Of a stretch of DNA of 64,000 bases, positions 33,129 to 41,795 are shown piece by piece; within the stretch, counting starts at the first letter, position 1, and every line of letters starts with the position of its first letter. The notes under the pieces were generated by a model. It was not told where the DNA came from. It made no database searches and saw only the letters and a list, made by a program, of their open reading frames with translations. The stretch is from Nonomuraea deserti (GTDB lineage Bacteria; Actinomycetota; Actinomycetes; Streptosporangiales; Streptosporangiaceae). Location of the stretch: contig NZ_SMKO01000023.1 of assembly GCF_004348685.1 (NCBI RefSeq), positions 1 to 64,000 on the forward strand. Reading direction: 5' to 3'. The translations under genes were made by a program, and so were the position numbers.

Positions 33129-33764
33129 TCACCGTGATCCCGCCTCGCGGAGCAGCTCGAGTACATCGTCGTCGCTGAGCTGGTCGAAGCGCTCGTACCA
33201 CTGGCCGACCGCCATGAAGTCGACCGGCGCCAGCAGCACGACCACCTCGTCGGCCTCCTTCCGCAGGGACCTGACGGTGTCGCGCGCACCGACCGGCACG
33301 GCCAGCGTCACCTTGTCGGGCTTGGCCGTGCCGACCGCCCTGAGCGCGGCCCGCGCGGTGCCGCCGGTCGCCAGGCCGTCGTCCACCACGATCACTTCGC
33401 GTCCCTCCAGCGGGGGCAGCGGGCGGTCACCCCGGTAGACGCTCACCCGGCGGGCCAGCTCGCGCCGCTCCTGCTCGACCACGTCCGCGACGGACTCGGG
33501 GGTCAGGCCGAGCCGGCGCAGCAGCATCAGGTCGAACACGGGCTCGCCGCCCTCGGCCACCGCGCCGACGCCCAGCTCGGGCTGCCCCGGATAGCCGATC
33601 TTCCTGGTCACGAGCACGTCGAGCACGGCGCCCAGCCGGCGCGCGATGGGCTCGGCCACCGCCACCCCGCCGCGGGGCAGCGCGAGCACCACGGGGTCGT
33701 GGGCGTCCCGCAGCCGTTCAGCGAGCAGCGCACCAGCCTCTGCCCGGTCTGCGAAAAGCATCAT
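33129..33764 (-). CDS. Phosphoribosyltransferase-family protein
   Basis: 211 residues. The PRPP-binding motif reads REVIVVDDGLATGGTARAAL and LALPRGGVAVAEPIARRL forms the N-terminal part of the fold. It belongs to the stand-alone type I PRTase group whose nucleobase is not known; there is no hood domain typical of HGPRT. Convergent with the ATPase gene. Confidence 0.88.
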   Translation of the reverse strand: MMLFADRAEAGALLAERLRDAHDPVVLALPRGGVAVAEPIARRLGAVLDVLVTRKIGYPGQPELGVGAVAEGGEPVFDLMLLRRLGLTPESVADVVEQERRELARRVSVYRGDRPLPPLEGREVIVVDDGLATGGTARAALRAVGTAKPDKVTLAVPVGARDTVRSLRKEADEVVVLLAPVDFMAVGQWYERFDQLSDDDVLELLREAGSR

Positions 33765-33920
33765 GACTTCTGCCTACCCGCCGACGCCGTCTCCTCGCCT
33801 TCGCACGCCCGCCCCGGGGCGACGAACGGCCGCCCCGGCGTGGACCGGCGGCGCGAGGCGCGCGGCCCGGCCGCGCGGGCCGCGCGAGCCCGTGAGGCCG
33901 CACAGGCCCGCGAGCCGCAC

Positions 33921-34043
33921 GGGCCCGCAAGTCGGCACAGACCGCAAGTCGGCACGGACCCGCAAGTCAGCACAGACCGCAAGTCGGCACGGACCCGCAA
34001 GTCAGCACGGACCCGCAAGTCAGCACGGACCCGCAAGTCGGCC
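33921..34043. repeat. 18-bp tandem repeat between the PRTase and rsgA genes
   Basis: Seven to eight copies of a 17-18-base unit close to ACCCGCAAGTCRGCACGG. Copies are direct with no spacers, so this is a minisatellite. It ends about 20 bases before the rsgA stop codon. Confidence 0.9.
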
Positions 34044-34063
34044 GGGCGGCGAGGAGCGGGCGG

Positions 34064-35161
34064 TCAGGGCCGGTTGCGGCCCGAGCGGCGCATCTCCTTC
34101 GTGATGACCTTCCACTTGTTCTGCTGCTCCTTACGGAGCCGCGCGTCGGTCCTGGCCGCCATCCACGCCGCCTCCCGCTGCAGCTTGCGCCAGCTCTCCA
34201 GGCGCCGCTCCGGCAGCTCGCCGCTGTCCAGGGCGGCCAGCACCGCGCACCCGGGCTCTCCCGAGTGGCCGCAGTCGCCGAACCTGCACTGCTCCGCGAG
34301 CGCCTCGATGTCGGCGAAGACGAGGTCGACGCCCTCGCCGATGTCGTAGAGGCCTATCCTGCGGATGCCCGGCGTGTCGATGATCAGCCCGCCGCCGGGC
34401 AGCGGGAACAGCTCTCTGTGCACGGTGGTGTGCCGGCCGCGCCCGTCGGCGGCGCGCACCTGCTGGGTCTCCATGACGGGCTCCCCGGCCAGGGCGTTGA
34501 CCAGGGTGGACTTGCCGGCGCCCGACGGGCCGAGGATGACGGCCGTACGGGAGCCCTGGAGGTAGTCGCCGGCCAGCCGCACGCCGTCGCCGCTCAGCGA
34601 GGAGACGGCGTGCACGTCGACGCCGGGCGCGGCCACCCGCACGTCGGCGAGCAACTGGTCGAGGCCCTGCTCGAACAGGTCGGACTTGGTGATGAGCACG
34701 ACGGGCGTGCCCCCGGACTCCCAGGCCAGGGCGACGAGCCGCTCGATGCGGCCCAGGTCGGCGAAATCGGTGGAGTGCATGGACGGCTCGGCCACGAAGA
34801 CGACGTCGACGTTGGCCGCGAGCACCTGGCCCTGGCCGTCGCCTGACAGGCCGCCGACCGAGGTGCGGCCGACGCCTCCCCGGATGAACGCGGTCGTCCT
34901 CGGCAGGACCTCGTCGAGCTCGTAGCGGCCCTCGTGGAGCCAGGACAGCGCGACCCAGTCGCCGACGCACGGCAGCGCCACCGGGTCGGTGGCGGCCGCC
35001 CTGCGCACGTGAGCGGCGTATTTGGCGTGATGCTGGCCGTCGGCCGCGATCACTTCGGCGGCGCCGCGATCGACGCGGGCGACGCGGGCGGGAACGGTGC
35101 CGGCGGGCAGCTCGGCGGCGCGCGAATCGCTCCAGCCGAGCAGGGAAAGATCGTATGACAA
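34064..35161 (-). CDS. rsgA: Ribosome small-subunit-dependent GTPase A
   Basis: 365 residues, the usual RsgA order: N-terminal OB-fold (VGDWVALSW), circularly permuted GTPase domain (G4 ITKSD, G1 GPSGAGKSTLVNAL, G3 DTPG), and C-terminal zinc-binding CRFGDCGHSGEPGC. It is a GTP hydrolase assisting late 30S maturation. TTG 35161 is chosen because AAAGG lies 9 bases upstream and it yields SYDLSLLGWSDS; no ATG or GTG occurs nearby in frame. The C-terminal basic tail (RKEQQNKWKVITKEMRRSGR) is usual for actinobacteria. Confidence 0.93.
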   Translation of the reverse strand: MSYDLSLLGWSDSRAAELPAGTVPARVARVDRGAAEVIAADGQHHAKYAAHVRRAAATDPVALPCVGDWVALSWLHEGRYELDEVLPRTTAFIRGGVGRTSVGGLSGDGQGQVLAANVDVVFVAEPSMHSTDFADLGRIERLVALAWESGGTPVVLITKSDLFEQGLDQLLADVRVAAPGVDVHAVSSLSGDGVRLAGDYLQGSRTAVILGPSGAGKSTLVNALAGEPVMETQQVRAADGRGRHTTVHRELFPLPGGGLIIDTPGIRRIGLYDIGEGVDLVFADIEALAEQCRFGDCGHSGEPGCAVLAALDSGELPERRLESWRKLQREAAWMAARTDARLRKEQQNKWKVITKEMRRSGRNRP

Positions 35162-35394
35162 CGTGGTGAGCCTTTGATGCGAGAAGGAACCGGGCAGCTC
35201 AGACGAGGGCCCGGAGGTGGACGGACAGCATGTCGCTCGGAACGACCCGCATAAGTCCTCACCTCCCCGATCGGTTGCTGCTGCGACTCTACGCACCCGG
35301 CCCCGACGTGCGCAATCGCATTAAGTATCGCGTTCCGTTGAACCGTGCCAGGGGGACCGGCCGTACCACCTGCCGACGGACGCGAGAAAGGGGA

Positions 35395-36024
35395 ATGATG
35401 CGGATCAGCACGTATCCCCCGCCCTCGGCCGACGGGGCCCTCCCGATGGGCAGGCCGCGCTTACGACACTGGCTCCGGCGGGTGCGACCGGATGACGCGG
35501 TGCTCGACGACGCGGTGCCGGACGACGAGGTGGTCGTGTCCGCGCTCTACCGGGAATATCACAGGCCGCTGCTGGCCTTCGTGATCAGGCTCACGGCCGG
35601 CGATCGGCAGTGGGCGGAAGACGTGGTGCAGGAGACCATGATCCGTGCCTGGCGCAGTGCGGAGCGGCTCGACCCTGACGCGGTCTCGCTCATGCCCTGG
35701 CTCGCCACGGTCGCCAGACGTATCGTGATCGATGACCGGCGGCGCAGGGACGCCCGCCCGCAGGAGTCGGGCGACGGTCAGCTGGAGAGCATGTCCGTGC
35801 CCGACGAGATGGAGGGACTGCTGCGCCAGGTGGTCGTGTCGGAGGCGCTGAAGGCGCTGTCGCCGGCACATCGCGAGATCCTCAACGAGACGATCCTGCG
35901 GGATCGCTCGGTCAACGACGCCGCGCAGGCGCTCGGCATCCCGGTGGGCACCGTGAAGTCCCGCGTCTACTACGCCGTGCGCGCGCTGCGGATCGCGCTG
36001 GAGGAGCGGGGGGTGACGGCATGA
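35395..36024 (+). CDS. ECF sigma factor
   Basis: 209 residues. Region 2 is ALYREYHRPLLAFVIRLTAG and WAEDVVQETMIRAWR; region 4 is LSPAHREILNETILRDRSVN followed by DAAQALGIPVGTVKSRVYYA. The N-terminal ~45 residues before region 2 are poorly conserved. ATG 35395 (or 35398) follows AAAGGGG. The stop overlaps the anti-sigma gene by ATGA. AAC at 35341 and CGT 18 bases on form a possible ECF-type autoregulatory promoter, weak evidence only. Confidence 0.92.
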   Translation: MMRISTYPPPSADGALPMGRPRLRHWLRRVRPDDAVLDDAVPDDEVVVSALYREYHRPLLAFVIRLTAGDRQWAEDVVQETMIRAWRSAERLDPDAVSLMPWLATVARRIVIDDRRRRDARPQESGDGQLESMSVPDEMEGLLRQVVVSEALKALSPAHREILNETILRDRSVNDAAQALGIPVGTVKSRVYYAVRALRIALEERGVTA

Positions 36025-36749
36025 CCTCCCGCGTCGAGCACACCGACGTCGGCGCCTACGCCCTCGGCCTCCTGGAGGAGGACGACCGTTTCGCCTTCGA
36101 GGCCCACCTTCTCGGGTGTCCCGCCTGCCGGTCCGAGCTGGCTGACCTGGCCGGCGTGGCGAGCGTGCTGCACGGCATCGGCCCCCTTCCCGAGGACCCC
36201 CGCCCGCCGTCCTCCGGCGACCTCACAGGGCAGGGCGACGTGGTCGGCCGCCTCCGGCGCAGGAAGGCGGCCCACAGGCGGCAGCGCAAAGGGACGTTCG
36301 CCGCCGGGATGGCGGCGGCCGTCACGCTGGTCGCCGGCGGGCTGACCATCGGCACGCAGCTCAGCGCGGGCGAACCACCGGTCGCGCAGGGTGAGGCGGG
36401 GAACATGGGCCCGGCCGAGCAGTTCTTCGCCGGCGGCACCCCCATCGAGGGCAAAGGCGTCGACGGGGTGACCGGCGGGCTGGTCGTGGAGTCCAAGGCC
36501 TGGGGCACCCACGCGGCGCTCAAACTGGCCGGGGTCAAAGGGCCGCTGGAATGCGAGCTGATCTCGGTCGGCAAGAAGGGAGAGCGGCGGGTGATGACCG
36601 GATGGTCCGTACCTCCAGCCGGGTACGGAGTTCCGGGCTCGCCCGACCCCCTCTACATGCACGGCGGCAGTGCCACGCCGCTGAAGGACGTCGACCGCTT
36701 CGAGGTGGTCACCTCGACCGGCAGGAAACTGCTCACCATCGAGGCCTGA
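36021..36749 (+). CDS. Zinc-finger transmembrane anti-sigma factor
   Basis: 242 residues. The N-terminal ZAS motif H29-x3-C33-x2-C36 (FEAHLLGCPACRSEL) would bind the sigma factor; one membrane segment follows (TFAAGMAAAVTLVAGGLTIG, about 93-112), then a ~130-residue outer domain ending ESKAWGTHAALKLAGVKGPL and FEVVTSTGRKLLTIEA. Coupled to the sigma gene by ATGA. The outer domain resembles those of anti-sigmas with a C-terminal sensory part; the signal is not known. Confidence 0.9.
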   Translation: MTSRVEHTDVGAYALGLLEEDDRFAFEAHLLGCPACRSELADLAGVASVLHGIGPLPEDPRPPSSGDLTGQGDVVGRLRRRKAAHRRQRKGTFAAGMAAAVTLVAGGLTIGTQLSAGEPPVAQGEAGNMGPAEQFFAGGTPIEGKGVDGVTGGLVVESKAWGTHAALKLAGVKGPLECELISVGKKGERRVMTGWSVPPAGYGVPGSPDPLYMHGGSATPLKDVDRFEVVTSTGRKLLTIEA

Positions 36750-36794
36750 CCATCGCCGTCGCGGGCGGGGCACTCCGGCCCGCCCCGCCCGCCC

Positions 36795-36833
36795 GGCGCC
36801 CCGCCGCACCCGGAGCCCGTGCGGCGGGGCGCC
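36795..36833. terminator. Convergent terminator
   Basis: GGCGCCCCGCCGCAC (36795-36809) pairs perfectly with GTGCGGCGGGGCGCC (36819-36833) around a 9-base loop. It lies between the anti-sigma gene and the convergent oppF stop at 36837 and can serve both. Confidence 0.9.
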
Positions 36834-36836
36834 ACG

Positions 36837-37811
36837 TCACGTCAGAGCGGCCACGTCCGACACCGGGAACAGGCAGGCCGCGGTGTGACCGGGGCTCTCC
36901 TGGGGCGCCAGCGGCGGGCGGGTGGCCGAGCACTCCGCGCGGGCGGCCGGGCAGCGGGTGTGGAAGCTGCACCCGGACGGCGGATCGGCGGGCGACGGCG
37001 GGTCGCCCTTGAGCACGATGCGCCGCCGCGTCCGCTCCACCTTCGGGTCGGCCACGGGCGCGGCCGACAGCAGGCTGTGCGTGTACGGGTGGCGCGGCGC
37101 CGTGAACAGCGTCTCCGTGCCGGCCAGCTCGACGATCCTGCCGAGGTTCATGACGGCGACGCGGGTGGCGATCTGCCGCATGATCGACAGGTCGTGGGAG
37201 ACGAACAGGTACGTCAGCCCGCGCTCGGCCTGCAGCCGCTTCATCAGGTTGATGATCTGGGCCTGGATGGAGACGTCGAGCGCGCTGACCGGCTCGTCGC
37301 AGATGACCAGCTTCGGCTCCAGTGCCAGGGCGCGGGCGATGCCGATCCGCTGCCGCTGGCCGCCGGAGAACTCGTGCGGGAAGCGGTCCTGGCTGCCCGC
37401 CTCCAGCCCGACGGCGTCGAGCAGCTCGGCGACGCGCTCGCGGGCGGCGGCCGAGCGGCGGCGCACCCGGCCGTGGGTGACCAGCGGCTCGGCGACGATC
37501 TCGCCGACGCGCATGCGGGGGTTCAGGCTGGCGTACGGGTCCTGCAGCACGACCTGCATGTCCTCGCGCACCGCCAGCAGCTCCTTTTGGCGCAGGCCGA
37601 GGAGTTCCCTGCCGTCGAACCAGATCTCGCCGCCGCTGGCCTCGACCAGCCGCAGGATGAGCCGGGTCAGCGTGGTCTTGCCGCAGCCGGACTCGCCCAC
37701 CAGGCCGAGCGTCTCGCCCGGGTGCACGTCGAAGGACACGTCGTCCACGGCGACCACCTTCGAGCTGAACTCCTTGCGCACGTGGCGCAGCGACAGCAGC
37801 GGCTCGGCCAT
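36837..37811 (-). CDS. oppF: Oligopeptide/dipeptide ABC transporter ATPase (OppF-like)
   Basis: 324 residues: Walker A GESGCGKTT, Q-loop, signature FSGGQRQRIGIARAL, Walker B LVICDEPVSALD, H-loop FVSHD, and the C-terminal oligopeptide-transporter domain with the FeS-type cysteine pattern CSFHTRCPAARAEC. It energises import with OppD. The start codon abuts the OppD stop without a gap. Last gene of the operon. Confidence 0.93.
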   Translation of the reverse strand: MAEPLLSLRHVRKEFSSKVVAVDDVSFDVHPGETLGLVGESGCGKTTLTRLILRLVEASGGEIWFDGRELLGLRQKELLAVREDMQVVLQDPYASLNPRMRVGEIVAEPLVTHGRVRRRSAAARERVAELLDAVGLEAGSQDRFPHEFSGGQRQRIGIARALALEPKLVICDEPVSALDVSIQAQIINLMKRLQAERGLTYLFVSHDLSIMRQIATRVAVMNLGRIVELAGTETLFTAPRHPYTHSLLSAAPVADPKVERTRRRIVLKGDPPSPADPPSGCSFHTRCPAARAECSATRPPLAPQESPGHTAACLFPVSDVAALT

Positions 37812-38783
37812 CTACGGGCTCCCTTCGAGCAGGCAGGCGGCGCTGTGCCCCGGCGCGCGTTCCAGCAGCGGCGGCACCTGGGTGGCGCACTCGGGCATGG
37901 CCAGCGCGCAGCGGGGGTGGAAGGCGCATCCGCCGGGCGGCGCGAACAGGTTGGGCGGGCTGCCGGGGATCGGGTCGAGCGGCGCGCCGCCCGGCACGTC
38001 CGAGCGGGGCATGGAGCGCAGCAGCGCCTTCGTGTACGGCATGCGCGGCCCGTCGAAGACGTCGTCCACGGCGGCCAGCTCGACCGGGCGGCCGCCGTAC
38101 ATGACCAGGACCTGGTCCGCGGAGCGGGCCACCACGCCGAGGTCGTGCGTGATGAGCACGATGGCCATGCCGAACCGTTCCTGGAGCGCCGCGAGCAGCT
38201 CCATGATCTGGGCCTGGACCGTGACGTCGAGGGCGGTCGTCGGCTCGTCGGCGATGAGGATCTTGGGGCGGCAGGCGAGCGCGATCGCGATCATGACGCG
38301 CTGGCGCATGCCGCCGGAGAACTGGTGCGGGTACTCCCCCGCCCGCTGCTCGGGGTGGGGGATGCCGACCTCGCGCAGCGCCTCCACGGCCTGGGCCCGG
38401 GCCTCGGAGCGGGACAGGCCCTGGTGCAGGCGGAGCGACTCGGCGATCTGCGCGCCCACGGTCTTGAGCGGGTTGAGGCTGGTCATGGGGTCCTGGAACA
38501 CCATGGCGATCTCGTTGCCGCGGATCCTGCGCATCTCCCGCTCGGGCAGCCTGAGCAGGTCACGGCCGCCCGCGAGGATCTCGCCGCCGGTGTAGTGGCA
38601 GGGAGGCGTGGGGTGCAGGCGCAGGATCGACAGGGCGGTCGCGGTCTTGCCGCTGCCCGACTCGCCGACCACGGCCAGCGTCTGGCCGGCCTCGACCGAC
38701 AGTGACACCCCGTTGACCGGTTTGACCGTGCCCGCGTCCAGGCGGAACTCCACGTGCAGGTCGTTGATCTCCAGCAGGCTCAC
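37812..38783 (-). CDS. oppD: Oligopeptide/dipeptide ABC transporter ATPase (OppD-like)
   Basis: 323 residues: Walker A GESGSGKTATAL, signature FSGGMRQRVMIAIAL, Walker B ILIADEPTTALD, switch ITHDLG, and C-terminal CAFHPRCALAMPEC. GTG 38783 overlaps the stop of the PLP-enzyme gene (GTGA), which settles the start; an upstream in-frame extension would run through that gene. Confidence 0.93.
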   Translation of the reverse strand: MSLLEINDLHVEFRLDAGTVKPVNGVSLSVEAGQTLAVVGESGSGKTATALSILRLHPTPPCHYTGGEILAGGRDLLRLPEREMRRIRGNEIAMVFQDPMTSLNPLKTVGAQIAESLRLHQGLSRSEARAQAVEALREVGIPHPEQRAGEYPHQFSGGMRQRVMIAIALACRPKILIADEPTTALDVTVQAQIMELLAALQERFGMAIVLITHDLGVVARSADQVLVMYGGRPVELAAVDDVFDGPRMPYTKALLRSMPRSDVPGGAPLDPIPGSPPNLFAPPGGCAFHPRCALAMPECATQVPPLLERAPGHSAACLLEGSP

Positions 38784-40027
38784 CCGATGCCTCCCCGGAA
38801 GATCCGCAGCAGCTCGGCGGGGTCGGCCTCCACCGTCCCCTGGGGCGGGCGCGCGGCCTGGGCGAGGGCGCTCGGCTGCTTGAGCGCGCCCCCGGTGACC
38901 ACGCTGACCACGGTGTCGCCCTCGGACACCCAGCCCTGGGCGCGGGCGCGCAGCAGCGCGGCGGTGGAGGCCGCGGCGGACGGCTCGGCCGAGACCCCCT
39001 CCTCGCCGAGCAGCCGCATCGCCTCGAACAGGTCGTTGTCGTCGACGGCGACGACCCGGCCGCCGGAGTCGTAGACGGCGCGCAGCACCCGCGAGCCGCC
39101 CTGGATGGGGGCGTCGCCGGCGATGCTCTGGGCGACGGTCTTGTTCGCGTCGCCGTGGCGGCCGGCGACCGTCTTGCCCTCCGCGAAGGCGCGGACGAGC
39201 GGCGCGGAGGCGGCCGGCTGCACGCCCACCATCTTCGGCAGCCGGTCGATGAGCCCGAGCCGCTTCAGCTCGCGAAAGCCCTTCCAGGCGCCGTAGAGCC
39301 CGCCGCCGGTGCCGACCGGGTGCACCATCACGTCGGGCGCCCGCCAGCCGAGCGCCTCGCAGATCTCGTACGCGTACGTCTTCATGCCCTCGTGGCGCAC
39401 GGGGTTGATGAAGTTGACGAAGCAGTAGAACCCGGCCTCCGACAGGGCGCTCACCCCGGCGAAGATCTCCAGGCTGGAGCGGTAGCGCAGGCGCAGCACG
39501 CGGGCCCCGCTGAGGCTGATGGCCGCGATCTTGGACTCGTTGGCGACGTCCTCGACCAGGACCGTGGCCTCGATGCCGGCCCTGGCCGCGTAGGCGGCGA
39601 ACGACGCGCCGGCGTTGCCCGAGCTGTAGGTGAACGCCTGCCGCACGCCCAGCGCCCTGGCGAAGCCGACGGCGACGGAGAACCCCCTGTCCTTGAAGCT
39701 GCCGGTGGGCATGAGCGTGTCGTTCTTGATCAGCAGGCCGGGCAGGCCGATGTGGCGGCCCAGCCGCCTGGTTCGCATCAGCGGGGTGTCGCCCTCGCCG
39801 AGGTGGAGGGGTTCGGCGTGCTCGGGCAGCGGGAGCAGATCCGACCAGCGCCACAACCCCAGGTGGCGGCGGCTCGCCGCGCTGTCCAGAATGTCCTGCG
39901 GCTTGGCGGGGCCGAGATCGTACTCGATCTCCAGCAGGCCGCCGCAGGCCTCGCAGAGCAGGGCGGGGGTCTTCAGCGGGAAGGTGGCGTGGCAGTCGTC
40001 GCACCTGTAGTGCGTGGCGAGGTTCAT
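38780..40027 (-). CDS. Threonine-synthase-like PLP enzyme inside a peptide-ABC operon
   Basis: 415 residues of fold-type II PLP enzyme. An N-terminal zinc ribbon (C9, C12, C25, C28: YRCDDC and LLCEAC) precedes the catalytic part, with the PLP lysine K112 in PTGSFKDRG, SSGNAGASFAAYAARAG for phosphate and asparagine binding, and GTGGGLYGAWKG. This matches the zinc-ribbon threonine synthase (ThrC) class, which turns O-phosphohomoserine into threonine, but many of its relatives act on diaminopropionate, cysteate or other beta- or gamma-substituted amino acids. It lies between the permease and ATPase genes of an uptake operon with 4-base overlaps at both ends, so a catabolic role on the imported compound is more likely than threonine synthesis. 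Confidence 0.85.
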   Translation of the reverse strand: MNLATHYRCDDCHATFPLKTPALLCEACGGLLEIEYDLGPAKPQDILDSAASRRHLGLWRWSDLLPLPEHAEPLHLGEGDTPLMRTRRLGRHIGLPGLLIKNDTLMPTGSFKDRGFSVAVGFARALGVRQAFTYSSGNAGASFAAYAARAGIEATVLVEDVANESKIAAISLSGARVLRLRYRSSLEIFAGVSALSEAGFYCFVNFINPVRHEGMKTYAYEICEALGWRAPDVMVHPVGTGGGLYGAWKGFRELKRLGLIDRLPKMVGVQPAASAPLVRAFAEGKTVAGRHGDANKTVAQSIAGDAPIQGGSRVLRAVYDSGGRVVAVDDNDLFEAMRLLGEEGVSAEPSAAASTAALLRARAQGWVSEGDTVVSVVTGGALKQPSALAQAARPPQGTVEADPAELLRIFRGGIG

Positions 40028-40878
40028 CGGGTGTATGCCTTCGGGTCGGCGACGTCGCGGAGGAGGTCGCCGGTGACGTTGATCGCGAGTGTTGTCATCA
40101 TGATGGCAGCGCCGCTGAAGACCGCGATCCACCAGGCGCTGCGCAGATAGAGCTGGCCGTCGGCCAGCAGGCTGCCCCACGTGGGCACGCTGGGCGGCAC
40201 GCCGAGCCCCAGATAGCTGAGCGACGCCTCCGCGACGATCATCGCCGCCACCTGGAGGGTGCCGATGGTGGCCAGAGGGGCGACGATGTTGGGCACGAGG
40301 TGGCGGACCATGATCTGCGGCCCGGTGTCGCCGATGGCCCTGGCCGCGGTGACGAACTCGCGTTCACGCAGGGAGAGCACCTCGGCGCGGACCACACGGG
40401 CGTACGACACCCAGCCGGTCAGGCCGAGCACGAGGATCATGAAGAACAGGCTCGGGCCGAGCACCGCGATGATGGCCAGCGCCAGCAGGATCGACGGGAA
40501 CGCGAGCTGCACGTCGGCCAGGCGCATGAACACCTGCTCGCGCCAGCCGCGGTAGTAGCCGCTGACGACCCCGATCACGGCGCCGACCACGCCGGACAGC
40601 ACGGTGGCGGCCAGGCCGACGAGGAGCGAGACGCGGGTGCCGTACATGATGCGGCTGAGCACGTCGCGGCCCAGCTTGTCGGTGCCCAGCAGGTAGCCGG
40701 GCTCGCTGCCGCTCATCCAGAACGGCGGGCGCAGCTTCAGCTCGAGGTTCTGCAGGTTCGGGTCGTGCGGGGAGATCAGCGGCGCGAACAGGCCGACGAA
40801 CACGACGAGGACGATGACGCCCACGGCGACCTTGGCGGCGTGGTTGCGGCGCAGCGCGCGCAGGACTGCGGTCGGCAT
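40024..40878 (-). CDS. Peptide ABC transporter permease (OppC/DppC-like)
   Basis: 284 residues, six membrane helices, the OppC N-terminal (HAAKVAVGVIVLVVFVGLFA) and the EAA loop EFVTAARAIGDTGPQIMVRH. ATG 40878 shares one base with the upstream permease stop (TGATG), and the 3' end overlaps the PLP-enzyme start by ATGA. Confidence 0.92.
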   Translation of the reverse strand: MPTAVLRALRRNHAAKVAVGVIVLVVFVGLFAPLISPHDPNLQNLELKLRPPFWMSGSEPGYLLGTDKLGRDVLSRIMYGTRVSLLVGLAATVLSGVVGAVIGVVSGYYRGWREQVFMRLADVQLAFPSILLALAIIAVLGPSLFFMILVLGLTGWVSYARVVRAEVLSLREREFVTAARAIGDTGPQIMVRHLVPNIVAPLATIGTLQVAAMIVAEASLSYLGLGVPPSVPTWGSLLADGQLYLRSAWWIAVFSGAAIMMTTLAINVTGDLLRDVADPKAYTR

Positions 40879-41795
40879 CAGCTCAACCTCACCCGGGGGT
40901 CCAGCAGGGCGTACGACAGGTCCACGATCAGGTTCACGACGACGAACACGGCCGCCAGGAACAACACCGTGGCCTGCATCAGCGGATAGTCGCGGTACGT
41001 GATCGCCTCCACGGTCAGCCGCCCGATGCCCGGCCAGGAGAACACCTGCTCGGTGAGGATGGCGCCGCCGAGCAGGCTGCCGACCTCCAGGCCGACGACG
41101 GTGACGACCGGCAGCGACGCGTTGCGCAGGCCGTGCGAGGTGACCGCCCTGAACCCGGACAGGCCCTTGGCCCTGGCGGTGCGGATGTAGTCCTCGCCGA
41201 GCACGTCGATCAGCGAGGACCGCAGCAGCCTGGCGATCATCGCGGCCGAGTAGAGGCCGAGCGTGACCGCGGGCAGCACCAGGTGGGCGGGCGAGCCGGT
41301 GCCCGAGGCGGGCAGCCATTGGAGGTTGACCGCGAAGATGAGGATGAGCAGGATGCCCACCCAGAACGCGGGGGTGGACTGGCCGACCAGCACCGAGGCC
41401 ATGACGGAGGTGTCGGTCGCGCTGCCCCGCTTGACGGCCGCGACGATCCCGGCCGGGATCGACACGACCAGGGTGAACGCCAGGGCGGCCACGGCCAGGT
41501 CGACCGTGAGCGGCAGCCGTTCCATGATGACCTCGAACGCGGGGCGGTGGAAGAACACCGACTGGCCGAAGTCGAGGCTGAGCAGGCCCGTCATGTAGGA
41601 GACGTACTGCTCGGGCAGCGGCCGGTCGAAGCCGAGGCTCGCCCGCAGCGTGGCCTCCTGCTCGGCGGTGGCCTCCGGGGGCAACATCTGCTGCACGGGG
41701 TCGCCGGCCAGCCGGACGATGAAGAACGAGACGGTGGCCACGCAGAACAGCACGAGCAGGGTGTGGCCGATCCGCCGGACGACGAATCCGGTCAT
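40878..41795 (-). CDS. Peptide ABC transporter permease (OppB/DppB-like)
   Basis: 305 residues with the DppB/OppB N-terminus (FVVRRIGHTLLVLFCVATVS), six helices, and the EAA loop EDYIRTARAKGLSGFRAV. ATG 41795 overlaps the solute-binding-protein stop (ATGA). Confidence 0.92.
   Translation of the reverse strand: MTGFVVRRIGHTLLVLFCVATVSFFIVRLAGDPVQQMLPPEATAEQEATLRASLGFDRPLPEQYVSYMTGLLSLDFGQSVFFHRPAFEVIMERLPLTVDLAVAALAFTLVVSIPAGIVAAVKRGSATDTSVMASVLVGQSTPAFWVGILLILIFAVNLQWLPASGTGSPAHLVLPAVTLGLYSAAMIARLLRSSLIDVLGEDYIRTARAKGLSGFRAVTSHGLRNASLPVVTVVGLEVGSLLGGAILTEQVFSWPGIGRLTVEAITYRDYPLMQATVLFLAAVFVVVNLIVDLSYALLDPRVRLS

Noticed and set aside
33921-34043. Repeat array considered as a CRISPR
   Set aside because: Units are direct and contiguous at 17-18 bases, without spacers, and no cas gene is present.
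38780-40027. Housekeeping threonine synthase
   Set aside because: The fold and zinc ribbon fit, but its position inside a transporter operon, away from thrB and hom, argues for a catabolic relative; kept as threonine-synthase-like only.
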